Shown one piece after another: positions 1 through 7,224 of a stretch of 64,000 bases of DNA. Positions within the stretch are counted from its first letter, which is position 1. Every line of letters starts with the position of its first letter. Made by a program: the position numbers and the translations under genes. The notes beneath the pieces were generated by a model. The model made no database searches, was not told where the DNA came from, and saw only the letters and a list, made by a program, of their open reading frames with translations. Source of the stretch: Actinocrispum wychmicini (GTDB lineage Bacteria; Actinomycetota; Actinomycetes; Mycobacteriales; Pseudonocardiaceae); assembly GCF_004345645.1 (NCBI RefSeq), contig NZ_SLWS01000001.1, positions 933,546 to 997,545 of the forward strand, in the 5' to 3' direction.

Positions 1-191
1 ACCACGAGGCCGGTCAGCACAACGCCGATCTCCACGTGCACAACGAGATCCCCCAACTCGAACCGCAGACTGGCCCCTCGGACACCCGTGTCCGGCACCA
101 GCGCGAGGCGGTCCCAGTTGACGAGAGTCGGTGCCGGCATCGGTGGCATGGGGTCGACGAGATCGAACAGGTGCCGCAGACGGTCCCTCAC
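1..191 (-). CDS. Hypothetical protein, 5' part only (runs off the window)
   Basis: Its GTG start overlaps the TGA of the upstream sigma-factor gene (GTGA), so the two are probably translationally coupled. The 63 visible residues are Pro/Met-rich near the start, then become a hydrophobic beta-like stretch (LRFELGDLVVHVEIGVVLTG). No membrane segment or known motif is seen. Small genes directly behind ECF sigma factors often encode a regulator or accessory partner, but nothing here proves that. The rest of the protein lies outside the window. Confidence 0.55.
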   Translation of the reverse strand, partial: MRDRLRHLFDLVDPMPPMPAPTLVNWDRLALVPDTGVRGASLRFELGDLVVHVEIGVVLTGLV

Positions 192-721
192 CGGACGTCC
201 GCCAACCTGAGCCGCAGCAGCCGAAGACACCGCCCCTTGGCCTGGCCGACGCTCCCCATGCCGAGGTCCAACACGCCCGCCAACTCGGCGTACGTGTACT
301 CGGGCAGGTACGCGAACAGCCGCAGCAGCTGCTGGCATCGCGCCGGCAGGCGTCGAATGGCCGTCCAGAGTTCCCGGTCCCGCGCGTCGGCGAGAACTGT
401 GTGCTCAGGGACGGCGATGTCGTCGTCGGTGCCGCTCTCGGGGCGCCACTTCAAGGGCAGCGGGCGGCGCATCCTGATCACCCGCATGCATTCGTTCTTC
501 GCGGTGGTGACGATCCAGGCCGCGACCCGCGCCGGCTCCTTCAGGTCACCGAGGTGCTCGGCGAGGTTGAGCATCGTGGTCTGGAAGACGTCGGCCGCGT
601 CCTCGTCGTTGAGCCGGTGGGAACGGGTCACCGCCCAGATCCGTGGCCCGTGCTCGTCGACGATCCGCTGCCAGGCCTGTTCGTCCCACCGGGTGAGGCC
701 GGGAACCAAGTCGCTGAACAT
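188..721 (-). CDS. ECF-type RNA polymerase sigma factor
   Basis: A 177-residue sigma-70 family protein of ECF size with no region 3. The N-terminal half has region 2 (around residues 20-85, with NDEDAADVFQTTMLNLAEHL as the core-binding and -10 part). The C-terminal part has a region-4 helix-turn-helix (about 135-172, ending in a basic RLLRLRL helix). It starts at ATG 721. The downstream gene overlaps its stop codon. No anti-sigma factor with a membrane helix is visible in the window, so the signal it answers to is unknown. The sigma assignment rests on region 2 and 4 layout and is firm; the subgroup is not assigned. Confidence 0.85.
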   Translation of the reverse strand: MFSDLVPGLTRWDEQAWQRIVDEHGPRIWAVTRSHRLNDEDAADVFQTTMLNLAEHLGDLKEPARVAAWIVTTAKNECMRVIRMRRPLPLKWRPESGTDDDIAVPEHTVLADARDRELWTAIRRLPARCQQLLRLFAYLPEYTYAELAGVLDLGMGSVGQAKGRCLRLLRLRLADVR

Positions 722-777
722 GCAGCCTCAGACGCCGCACCAGCCCCGACAGCTCCCCAACGGACCCGATCGAGTGA

Positions 778-1221
778 TCAACTCGACTCGAGCGACTCGG
801 TGAAACGCAACAGCAGCCGGGCGAACTCAGCCCGGTCCTCGGCCGGCCACTCGGTCATCAGCTCGTCGTAGTGCCGCTGCCGGGTTCGGTGTGCCTCTTC
901 GACCAGTTCGACACCGCTGTCGGTCAGCACGAGCCCGGTCCGCCGCCCGTCCGCCTGCGACGCGACCCGCCGCACCCAGCCGGCCTCGATGGCCGCCGAG
1001 GCCAGCCGGCTGCCCCGGGACGGGTCGATGCCCAGCCGGTCGGCCACCTCCCGGACCGACACCTCGTCCGCCCCGGCCACCGGCCCCTGGTCCACCGCGT
1101 CCACCACACCCAGCACGACCACGTCCACGTTCTGGATGCCGGCGCGTTTCGCCAGGGAATGGCGGGTTTGGCTGCGTCGGATCCGGTTCATCGCGAGCTC
1201 GATGGCTGCCAGTTCGTCCAC
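778..1221 (-). CDS. MarR-family transcriptional regulator (MarR1)
   Basis: A 147-residue winged-helix protein of normal MarR length. The recognition region is about residues 55-95: VREVADRLGIDPSRGSRLAS as helix-turn-helix, then a wing with a D-G-R-R turn. Flanking N- and C-terminal helices would form the dimer interface. The start is GTG at 1221. It is transcribed divergently from the gene at 1297, and the 75-bp gap holds a perfect 15-bp palindrome over a likely promoter, so it probably controls itself and that neighbour. The ligand is unknown. Confidence 0.85.
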   Translation of the reverse strand: MDELAAIELAMNRIRRSQTRHSLAKRAGIQNVDVVVLGVVDAVDQGPVAGADEVSVREVADRLGIDPSRGSRLASAAIEAGWVRRVASQADGRRTGLVLTDSGVELVEEAHRTRQRHYDELMTEWPAEDRAEFARLLLRFTESLESS

Positions 1222-1252
1222 CTCGCGAAGCCTACCTTGACCAAGGCATATT

Positions 1253-1267
1253 CATGCTAGTAGCATG
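1253..1267. promoter_or_regulatory. MarR1 operator-like palindrome with candidate promoter
   Basis: CATGCTA-G-TAGCATG is a perfect inverted repeat with 7-bp arms. On the plus strand it overlaps a possible -10 (TAGCAT, 1261-1266) that follows a possible -35 (TTGACC, 1237-1242) at 18 bp. A strong ribosome site AAGGAGGAG sits at 1286-1294, just before the ATG at 1297. Binding by the divergent MarR protein is inferred from position only. Confidence 0.6.
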
Positions 1268-1296
1268 GACATGTCGAAAGCATTCAAGGAGGAGTC

Positions 1297-1836
1297 ATGC
1301 GAGTCATCTCGATCGGCAAGTCACCCCGGATCCTGGACGCCCTCACCAACGCCCTCGAAGAAGCCGGATACCAGGCGGTCAGCTCCACCCACTACGACCG
1401 GACCGACGACCCACTACTCAACGAGCGGTACGACTCCGTCGCGTTCGGCCGGGCTGTCACCCCTGAGATGCGGGAACGGTTCGAACGGATCCTGCGCGGG
1501 CACAACCCGGAAATCGCCTCGGTCGTGGGCATGTGTCCCGAAGTGGGCGTCCTGGTCGGGCAGGTCGACTACGCGTTGGCCCGCCTCCGGGAAGGCCCCG
1601 AGTTCACCGTCGAAGGCCAGGAAGTACGTGTGACGACAAGTGCCGAAGTGACGCTGTCGTGGCGGATTCGACGGGTGAACCTGCTGTTCCAGCCCAGCGT
1701 CAAGGTCTTCCACACGGCGACCTTAGAGCCGGGCACCCACACCGTCCGGATCAGCGAACGCGACAAACTCCGCCTCGGCAGTAACTTCCTTCAAGTGACG
1801 GCGGACGACAAGGTGGTGTTCACCACGCGGTGTTGA
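1297..1836 (+). CDS. Hypothetical protein, divergent partner of MarR1
   Basis: A 179-residue soluble protein with the strongest ribosome-binding site in the first 10 kb. The first 100 residues look like an alpha/beta fold: it opens with the beta strand VISIGKS, then helix LDALTNALEEAGY, as in Rossmann or receiver folds, but lacks a receiver acidic triad. The rest (about 105-179) is predicted mostly beta, with TVEGQEVRVTTSAEVTLSWR and a closing LQVTADDKVVFTTR. I do not recognise the family. Its divergent pairing with MarR1 over a shared palindrome suggests it is the regulator's main target. Confidence 0.7.
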   Translation: MRVISIGKSPRILDALTNALEEAGYQAVSSTHYDRTDDPLLNERYDSVAFGRAVTPEMRERFERILRGHNPEIASVVGMCPEVGVLVGQVDYALARLREGPEFTVEGQEVRVTTSAEVTLSWRIRRVNLLFQPSVKVFHTATLEPGTHTVRISERDKLRLGSNFLQVTADDKVVFTTRC

Positions 1837-1862
1837 ATTTGCCCTCGCAAGCTCGGGCGCCT

Positions 1863-2032
1863 CTAGTGTCCCGCGCCGGAAGTCCGACACCTTTCTCAAC
1901 GGCCCAGCTTCCCGCTGGCCGCACGGCCGAAAGGCCCAAGTACAACCCGGTACGAGGACCTTCCGGCCGCACGCCCAGCGGAAACCTGGATCCGCCGAAT
2001 ACCCCCAACGAACCTCCGGTCGTAACCACTAG
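1863..2032. repeat. Long palindromic element, family A, copy 1 (170 bp)
   Basis: The sequence from CTAGTG (1863) to CACTAG (2032) folds back on itself as one imperfect hairpin. The inner arms are near-perfect (GCTGGCCGCACGGCC pairs with GGCCGCACGCCCAGC allowing a few mismatches). The apex reads GTACAACCCGGTAC. It sits in the spacer between two convergent genes. The copy at 7057-7224 has the same ends and the same apex but different arm sequence. There is no coding capacity. It could be a MITE-like mobile palindrome or a structured RNA. Confidence 0.7.
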
Positions 2033-2077
2033 CCGATCTGTGTCCATTGCCGACCCCTGCGGGATCGCCCACCCCCA

Positions 2078-2185
2078 CCGGTCCACCCCGCCCCACGCGA
2101 CCGACATCTTCGCTCGGGGTCGGTTACGGCCGTGGCTGGGGCGATGTCGGGCGTGTTGCGTGGCGTAGATGACCGGCGCGACCAA
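2078..2185 (-). repeat. Hairpin element family B, degenerate copy 1
   Basis: Read on the minus strand, this matches the 133-bp elements at 31273 and 52491: GCGCCGGTCAT, then ACACGCCCGACATCGCCCCAG, a variable loop, CCCCGAGCGAAGATGTCGG, and GTGGGGCGGGGTGG. The outer terminal repeat (GGTTTGGCCGC in the intact copies) has decayed to TTGGTCGC on one side and is lost on the other. It begins directly at the stop codon of the dioxygenase-like gene, in the same orientation as that gene. Confidence 0.65.
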
Positions 2186-2186
2186 G

Positions 2187-2891
2187 CTATAGCAGGAGGT
2201 AGGCCGCGTTTCCCAGGCGCAGCACGGTTTCGTGCGACGGCAGTGTCTCCCCGCCCAGCGTTGGGCCGCTGTGCCGGCGGTGGAACGCGGTCAGCACGGC
2301 GTGCCGGGGTTCGGTGGACTGGTTGAGCGTGCCCGAGTGCCACAGGTGGCTGTTGAACAGCCAGCATGTGCCGGCCGGGCCGGTCAGCAGGACTTCGTCC
2401 GGATGGGGCTTCGCGCCGGACGGCTTGAAGTCATGGTCCACGTGTGAACCGGGGACCACCCGGGTCGCGCCGTTGACCGGTGTGAAGTCGGTCAGGGCCA
2501 CGATCGCGTTGCACACCTGCCAGCGGCCGGGGCCGGCGCGGTCGGTGGCGTCCATGTGCAGTGCCTGGCCGCCGTGGCCCGGAGTGCCGGCCCGGTAGTG
2601 CATCTCGCGGATCTGGAAGTCTGGGCCGAGCACGTGGGTGACGGCGGCGAGCAGGGGCGGGCGCAGCCAGAGCGAGTCGAAGAGGCTGCTCTGGTCGAGC
2701 AGGCCCTTGAGGTGGAGGGTGCCGCCCTGGCGGCTGCCCTCGATCTGCCGGGCGATCTCGGCCAGCATGGCCGCGACCGCGTCCTCGGCGACGAACCCGT
2801 CGAACCGGCAGAAGCCGAGTTCGTCGAGATCGGCCCGATGTCCAGGGACGAGCGCCTCGGGCACCCCCAACTCGTCCAGTACCTCCCGCAT
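2187..2891 (-). CDS. Phytanoyl-CoA dioxygenase (PhyH)-like Fe(II)/2-oxoglutarate enzyme
   Basis: The ATG at 2891 (MREVLDELG) gives 234 residues and has CTGGAG ahead of it. A longer reading from 2999 would overlap the upstream gene and adds a low-complexity tail. The metal-binding facial triad is visible: HMD (H-x-D) after GTPGHGGQAL, and a distal His in NSHLWHSG, followed by the Arg-containing EPRHAV that usually binds 2-oxoglutarate. The family hydroxylates small molecules, often in natural-product tailoring; the substrate here is unknown. It lies 70 bp behind an FAD monooxygenase on the same strand, so the two probably form one oxidative operon. Confidence 0.8.
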   Translation of the reverse strand: MREVLDELGVPEALVPGHRADLDELGFCRFDGFVAEDAVAAMLAEIARQIEGSRQGGTLHLKGLLDQSSLFDSLWLRPPLLAAVTHVLGPDFQIREMHYRAGTPGHGGQALHMDATDRAGPGRWQVCNAIVALTDFTPVNGATRVVPGSHVDHDFKPSGAKPHPDEVLLTGPAGTCWLFNSHLWHSGTLNQSTEPRHAVLTAFHRRHSGPTLGGETLPSHETVLRLGNAAYLLL

Positions 2892-2961
2892 GGCTCCAGG
2901 CTGACTCTTGGGCCAGGGACACGCCAGTGGATTCACCTGATGAGGGGGGCGCGTATCCGGT

Positions 2962-4278
2962 TCAGTCCGCCTGGCGGGCATGGTCGCGGTTGCGCGCATC
3001 GGCTTTCAGAATCTTCCGTTTCAACGGCCGGAAATGGTTCGCGAACCGCATTCCGGTCCGCATTCCGGCCAGGCCGAGCCGGCCGATCACCGGTTTGTGG
3101 GCGATCGAGTTGCCGTCGAAGCGTTCCCGCGACTTGACGACGGCTTCCCATGCGTAGCCGTGCATCTGACGCTCGTAGTCGGCGATCCCGGCCAGGGCGG
3201 CCATCCGGACCAGGTTGTCCCCCAGGAGCTCGGCGTCCCGCAACGCCGTGTTCGCGCCGACCCCCAGGCCGGGGGTCATGGTGTGGATCGCGTCGCCGAT
3301 CAGCGTGATGTTCGTGCTTGGCCACGGGTCGACCGGCTCCGAGGTGCGGATGTTCAACGGGAAGCAGGACGTGGCGTCGGCCAGCAGGAACAGCCGGCGC
3401 AGGACCGGTGCCCACGTCCGGGTGCGGTCGAGCACCAGCCGGTGCAGTTCGGGACCGGACATGTCCATGAAGTTCGGCGGCAGCAGCCGCCGGTGCGAGC
3501 CGAAGCCCCACATCACGTAGTCCCTGGTGTTGTCGAACGTCAGGCCGGGCCACGCCCGCACCAGCTCCGGGTCGGTCTCGCCGCGCTGCCACTCGAACTC
3601 CATCACGTGGAAGATCGTGCTGATCCCCTTGGGCGCGAACGCCATCGTCACGCCGCGCAGCATCTTCGGCGGCAGGAGCGCGCGCACCTCGTCGGTCAGC
3701 GGCAGCTTGCCCGTGACACCGAACAGGTCCGTCTCCACGAGCTTGGCGTGCGGCAGGAACTGCTTGCGGACACGGGAACCCGTGCCGTCCGCGCCGACCA
3801 GGACGTCGCCGGTAGCCGACGACCCGTCGGCGAAGTACGCGGTCACGGTTCCGTCCGGGTTCTGGGTGTACCGCTCGAACTTCTTGTCGAACCGGACGAC
3901 GTCCTCCAGTCCGGTCAGCAGGATCTGCCGCAGCGTCATCCGGCTCACCGACCGCTCGGTGAACTCCGGGTCGACCGGGCCGAGGATGTCGGCGTCCTCC
4001 GGTCCGCCCGCGACGAACAGCTCGCCCATCTTCTCGGTGATGAAGTTCGTGTACCGCGGCGAGATCGCGGCGGTCCGCTTGAACGTCTCGAACAGCGGTG
4101 GCGGCAGGCAGCTGTGCAACGCCCTGCTGCCGTCCGGCGAGATGCCGACGCGGTAGCCGAACAGGCCGTCGGTCCTGGTCAGGTCGCGTTCGAACACGGA
4201 CACCTCGATGCCCGCCGCGGTCAGCCGCTGGGCCAGGGCCAGTCCGCCGGTGCCGGCGCCGATGATCATCACATGCAT
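2962..4278 (-). CDS. FAD-dependent monooxygenase (PHBH-type, class A)
   Basis: About 438 residues. The N-terminal FAD fold starts with VMIIGAGTGGLALAQRL (GxGxxG), then GADGTGSRVRK in mid-protein and LIGDAIHTMTPGLGVGANTA (the GD motif binding FAD ribityl), all standard for p-hydroxybenzoate-hydroxylase-like aromatic or tetracycline-type hydroxylases. I prefer the ATG at 4278 over 4287 because GGAGG is 9 bp before it and abuts the other. No signal peptide is present, so it is cytoplasmic. It is transcribed divergently from MarR2, whose operators lie in the 86-bp gap, so it is probably derepressed by an aromatic or phenolic ligand. Its substrate is unknown. Confidence 0.88.
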   Translation of the reverse strand: MHVMIIGAGTGGLALAQRLTAAGIEVSVFERDLTRTDGLFGYRVGISPDGSRALHSCLPPPLFETFKRTAAISPRYTNFITEKMGELFVAGGPEDADILGPVDPEFTERSVSRMTLRQILLTGLEDVVRFDKKFERYTQNPDGTVTAYFADGSSATGDVLVGADGTGSRVRKQFLPHAKLVETDLFGVTGKLPLTDEVRALLPPKMLRGVTMAFAPKGISTIFHVMEFEWQRGETDPELVRAWPGLTFDNTRDYVMWGFGSHRRLLPPNFMDMSGPELHRLVLDRTRTWAPVLRRLFLLADATSCFPLNIRTSEPVDPWPSTNITLIGDAIHTMTPGLGVGANTALRDAELLGDNLVRMAALAGIADYERQMHGYAWEAVVKSRERFDGNSIAHKPVIGRLGLAGMRTGMRFANHFRPLKRKILKADARNRDHARQAD

Positions 4279-4297
4279 GGATCTCATCCTCCGAGTG

Positions 4298-4310
4298 CTC
4301 TATGATAGAG
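4298..4310. promoter_or_regulatory. MarR2 operator candidate 1
   Basis: CTCTAT-G-ATAGAG is a perfect 6-bp inverted repeat with a one-base centre, 20 bp upstream of the monooxygenase start and 55 bp upstream of MarR2. With the second palindrome at 4325 it could let MarR2 control both divergent units. The assignment is by position and symmetry only. Confidence 0.55.
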
Positions 4311-4324
4311 AAGCTTAGTGAGTA

Positions 4325-4347
4325 AATCTCTCTATGACCGAGAGATT
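4325..4347. promoter_or_regulatory. MarR2 operator candidate 2
   Basis: AATCTCTC and GAGAGATT form perfect 8-bp arms around a 7-base centre (TATGACC). The site lies 18 bp before the MarR2 start codon and shares the CTCT/AGAG core with the palindrome at 4298. MarR2 probably represses itself here. Confidence 0.6.
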
Positions 4348-4364
4348 AGGCCGAGGGAGAGATC

Positions 4365-4826
4365 ATGTCAACGGACAACCGGGCCGGGCTGCTGGCGGCC
4401 ATCCAGGAGGCGTCCCGGATCTCGGTGAGCCGCACGGTCTCCTTCCAGCAGGCCGTGGCCGCCCGCCTCGGGATCGGCTCGTCCGACCTCAACTGTCTGA
4501 ACCTGCTGCAGCTGGCCGGCCCGATGACCGCGGGCAAACTCGCCGAGGAAATCGGCCTGACCAAGGGCGGCGCCATCACCGCGGCCCTCGACCGGCTGGA
4601 ACGAGCCGGCATGATCGAGCGGGAACGTGACCCGGCCGACCGCAGGCGCATCATCATCCGGCCCACCCAGCGCGTGATCGACCTGGTCGGGCCCCTGATG
4701 CCCGCCGACGTGTGGGAGAACCTGTACGACCGCTACACCGACGACGAGTTGCGCGTCGTCCTGGACTTCACTGAGCGCTCAAGCGCGACCGTCCAAACCC
4801 TGATCGACCGGGTTTCCAGTACCTGA
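4365..4826 (+). CDS. MarR-family transcriptional regulator (MarR2)
   Basis: A 153-residue MarR winged-helix protein. The helix-turn-helix is about residues 50-85 (MTAGKLAEEIGLTKGGAITA) and the wing is ERERDPADRRRIIIRPT, with the D-x-R-R turn typical of the family. The start is ATG 4365 with GAGGGAGAG upstream. It is divergent from the FAD monooxygenase and has two palindromes in between. Its stop codon lies inside another palindrome (4820-4842) that runs into the next gene, so the DUF3224 gene is probably in its operon. Confidence 0.87.
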   Translation: MSTDNRAGLLAAIQEASRISVSRTVSFQQAVAARLGIGSSDLNCLNLLQLAGPMTAGKLAEEIGLTKGGAITAALDRLERAGMIERERDPADRRRIIIRPTQRVIDLVGPLMPADVWENLYDRYTDDELRVVLDFTERSSATVQTLIDRVSST

Positions 4827-4842
4827 CACAACCTGTCAGGTA
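4820..4842. promoter_or_regulatory. Palindrome bridging MarR2 stop and DUF3224 start
   Basis: TACCTGACA and TGTCAGGTA are perfect 9-bp arms around CAACC. The stop codon TGA (4824-4826) lies in the left arm and the right arm ends on the A of the next ATG. It could be an operator for a third regulator, or an RNA hairpin that occludes the DUF3224 start, which has no clear ribosome site. Confidence 0.5.
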
Positions 4843-5243
4843 TGGCGGACATGCTGGTCACCATGACCAACAAGTTCGAAGCAGCCAACTGGGACGAGCA
4901 CAACTACGTCGAGACCGAGGACGGCGGGAAGCTCGCGCTCGTCAAGGTCAACTACAAGTACGGCGGGCAGATCGAGGGCGAGACCGAGTCACGCAGCCTG
5001 CTCACCTACCTGGCGGACGGCAGTGGCACGTTCGTCGGCACCGAACTGTTCACCGGCACGATCGAGGGCAAGAAGGGCACAGTCGTCTTCCAACACGCCG
5101 GCACGTTCGACGCCGAGCACATCGTGGACAACTGGACCCTCGCCCCTGGCACGGGCACTGGCGAACTCGAAGGCGCGACCGGCACCGGCTCGTTCGACAT
5201 GAAGATGGGCACGCCGTCCGTGGAATACACCTTCACGACCTGA
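4842..5243 (+). CDS. DUF3224 domain-containing protein
   Basis: 133 residues, small beta-barrel-like, with the family pattern: opening FEAANWDEHNY, a central LLTYLADGSGTFVGTELFTG, and the closing GTGELEGATGTGSFDM. DUF3224 proteins are usually single-domain, cytoplasmic and of unknown function, often beside MarR or oxidoreductase genes, as here. The start could also be the Met at 4851; both lack a good ribosome site. Its 3' end overlaps the convergent PucR-type gene by 11 bp. Confidence 0.8.
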   Translation: MADMLVTMTNKFEAANWDEHNYVETEDGGKLALVKVNYKYGGQIEGETESRSLLTYLADGSGTFVGTELFTGTIEGKKGTVVFQHAGTFDAEHIVDNWTLAPGTGTGELEGATGTGSFDMKMGTPSVEYTFTT

Positions 5244-7050
5244 CCGCCAGGACCCGCAGGGCGAGATGGATCTCCAGCGCGCGGTCCGGCGACTGCCAGT
5301 CCTCGCCCAGCAGGGACGCGATCCGGTCGAGCCGCTGCACCACGGTGTTCACGTGCACGTGCAGGACGTCCTTGGCGCGCGTGAGGCTCCCGCCGCAGTC
5401 GAAATAGCTCCGCAGGGTCCGGACCAGCTCGGTGCCGCGCCGACGGTCGTAGTCGAGCACCGGCCCGAGGGTCGCGCGCAGGAACCCGTCGACGTCCGCG
5501 CGGTCGCCGAGCAGCACGCCGACGAAGCCCAACCCGGCCAGCGAAGCGCCTTTGCCGGTCTGCCCGAGCGCACGCAGCGCGTTCAGGCACCGGCCGGCTT
5601 CGGCGTGCGCCGCGGCCAGTTCGGCCGGTCCCGTCGCCGGTCCGGCGGCCCCGACGGTCACCGGACACCCGACCGCGCCGGCCAAAGTCCGGGCGAGCTT
5701 GTCCGGGTCGCTGTCTGTGTCATTTTCCGTGTCATTGCCTGGGGCGAGCAGCACAACCTGTTCGGCATACACGCCGACCAAAGCGGCGTTTCCGGCCGCC
5801 GCGGCCGCGAGCCGACCACGCGACACCCCGTCGGCGTGCGCGATGAACACCGTGTACGGGACAGTCAGGTCAACACCCAGGCGGCGGCCGCGGGCGACCA
5901 GGGTGCTGGGACTGCGGCCGGTCAACAGATCCGTCAGCAGTTCACCGCGCACCTGCTCCTCGGCGTGCGCCACGGACCGTCGCAACAGCAACAACAGCGC
6001 GGTCACCAGGCCGGCACGTTCGAACAACAACCGGTCCGCGTCCGGCAACGTGACCCGACCGGTCAACACCAGGCTGCCCAACAACTCCGGACCAGCGAGC
6101 GCGGCACACACCCAAACGTCCCCATTGGACACAGCGCGTCCCGACGACTGTGCCCGGACGACCATTTCGGACGGCGGCTCGGCGGACGCCCCGACCGAAG
6201 CCAACAACACCCCGGCCGCGTCGAACAACGCGATCCCGCCGGACAGGACCTGCGCCACGGCCGACACGACGTCAAGGACATCGGCGCCGCGCAACACCAG
6301 GGCGGTCAACCTGTCGTGCACCTCTGACGCGCGACGGATGTCCGAGTTGACGCGGCGCGTCTCCGCGAGCAGTTCGGCGTTGTCGATCGCGACTGCCGCG
6401 TGGTCTGCCAGCGACGACAGCAAGGCCACCTCCGCACGCGAGAACGTCCGTGGCGCCCGGTCGGCGGCGTAGAGCACGCCGATCACCCGGCTGCCCAACG
6501 TCAACGGCACCCCGATGATCGACACCAGTCCTTCCTCATGGACGGCCGTGTCGATGGAGTGCGTGTGCTTGAACCGGGTGTCGGCGAAGTAGTCGGGTGT
6601 GGCGTACGGCCGGGCGGTCTGCGCGACCAGACCGCCGAGCCCTTCGGCGAAGCCGAGCGAAAGCTCCTGGAACAACGCGGAAACCGAGCCCTCGGTGACC
6701 CGCATGTACGTCTGGCCACCGCTGTCGTCGTTCAGGCTCAGGTACGACACGTCCACGCCGAGCAGGATCCGGGCGCGGTGCACGATCGACCGCAGCACCG
6801 CGTCCGGGTCGCGCAGCCTGGCCAGGTCGGAGGCCGTGTCCACCAGGGCGGACAGTTCGGCCTCCCGACGTTGGTGCTCGACCAAGGTGTGTCGGACGGC
6901 CAGGGCGGCCTCGGTCGCCGCCGCCCACTCCGCCGCCTCCGCCGGTGCCATGCCAGGGGCGCGGGCGGCGGCCAGCCGGGTCAGCTGTTCGCCGTCCGCG
7001 TCCGCGGCGAGCAGGTCAAGCAGCTCCCGAAACGCGTTCACGCGGGCCAT
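5233..7050 (-). CDS. GAF-domain PucR/CdaR-type transcriptional regulator
   Basis: 605 residues. An N-terminal helical part (1-75) precedes a GAF sensor domain (about 75-225, with VSYLSLNDDSGGQTYMRV and IIGVPLTLGSRVIGVLYAADR). A middle region follows, then a C-terminal PucR-type helix-turn-helix (about 545-600, CGGSLTRAKDVLHVHVNTVV then LDRIASLLG). The family senses small carboxylates or other ligands and activates catabolic genes. It lies behind a transporter and a 3-hydroxybutyrate-dehydrogenase-like gene on the same strand and is the natural candidate to control them. The palindromic element at 7057 separates it from them, so it is probably transcribed on its own. Confidence 0.85.
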   Translation of the reverse strand: MARVNAFRELLDLLAADADGEQLTRLAAARAPGMAPAEAAEWAAATEAALAVRHTLVEHQRREAELSALVDTASDLARLRDPDAVLRSIVHRARILLGVDVSYLSLNDDSGGQTYMRVTEGSVSALFQELSLGFAEGLGGLVAQTARPYATPDYFADTRFKHTHSIDTAVHEEGLVSIIGVPLTLGSRVIGVLYAADRAPRTFSRAEVALLSSLADHAAVAIDNAELLAETRRVNSDIRRASEVHDRLTALVLRGADVLDVVSAVAQVLSGGIALFDAAGVLLASVGASAEPPSEMVVRAQSSGRAVSNGDVWVCAALAGPELLGSLVLTGRVTLPDADRLLFERAGLVTALLLLLRRSVAHAEEQVRGELLTDLLTGRSPSTLVARGRRLGVDLTVPYTVFIAHADGVSRGRLAAAAAGNAALVGVYAEQVVLLAPGNDTENDTDSDPDKLARTLAGAVGCPVTVGAAGPATGPAELAAAHAEAGRCLNALRALGQTGKGASLAGLGFVGVLLGDRADVDGFLRATLGPVLDYDRRRGTELVRTLRSYFDCGGSLTRAKDVLHVHVNTVVQRLDRIASLLGEDWQSPDRALEIHLALRVLAVRS

Positions 7051-7056
7051 CTTGGC

Positions 7057-7224
7057 CTAGTGTCGAGTGACCCTGCTCCCATGGCCTTGCTGGGGCTCAA
7101 ATCGTCCCTGGCGGCGGCGCCGGAAAGCACTGGTACAACCCGGTACAAGCCCTTCCCGGCGCCACCACCAGGAACAATTTGATCACCCAGCAAGCCGCAT
7201 GGGAGCAGGGTCACTCGACACCAG
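7057..7224. repeat. Long palindromic element, family A, copy 2 (168 bp)
   Basis: GTGTCGAGTGACCCTGCTCC near 7060 pairs with GGAGCAGGGTCACTCGACAC near 7201-7221, a perfect 20-bp outer stem. Further inward GGCGCCGG pairs with CCGGCGCC, and the apex is GGTACAACCCGGTAC, the same apex as copy 1. The ends CTAGTGTC and CAG also match copy 1. It lies between the PucR-type start and the transporter, and its right arm encodes the last 14 or so residues and the stop of the transporter gene. Confidence 0.78.
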
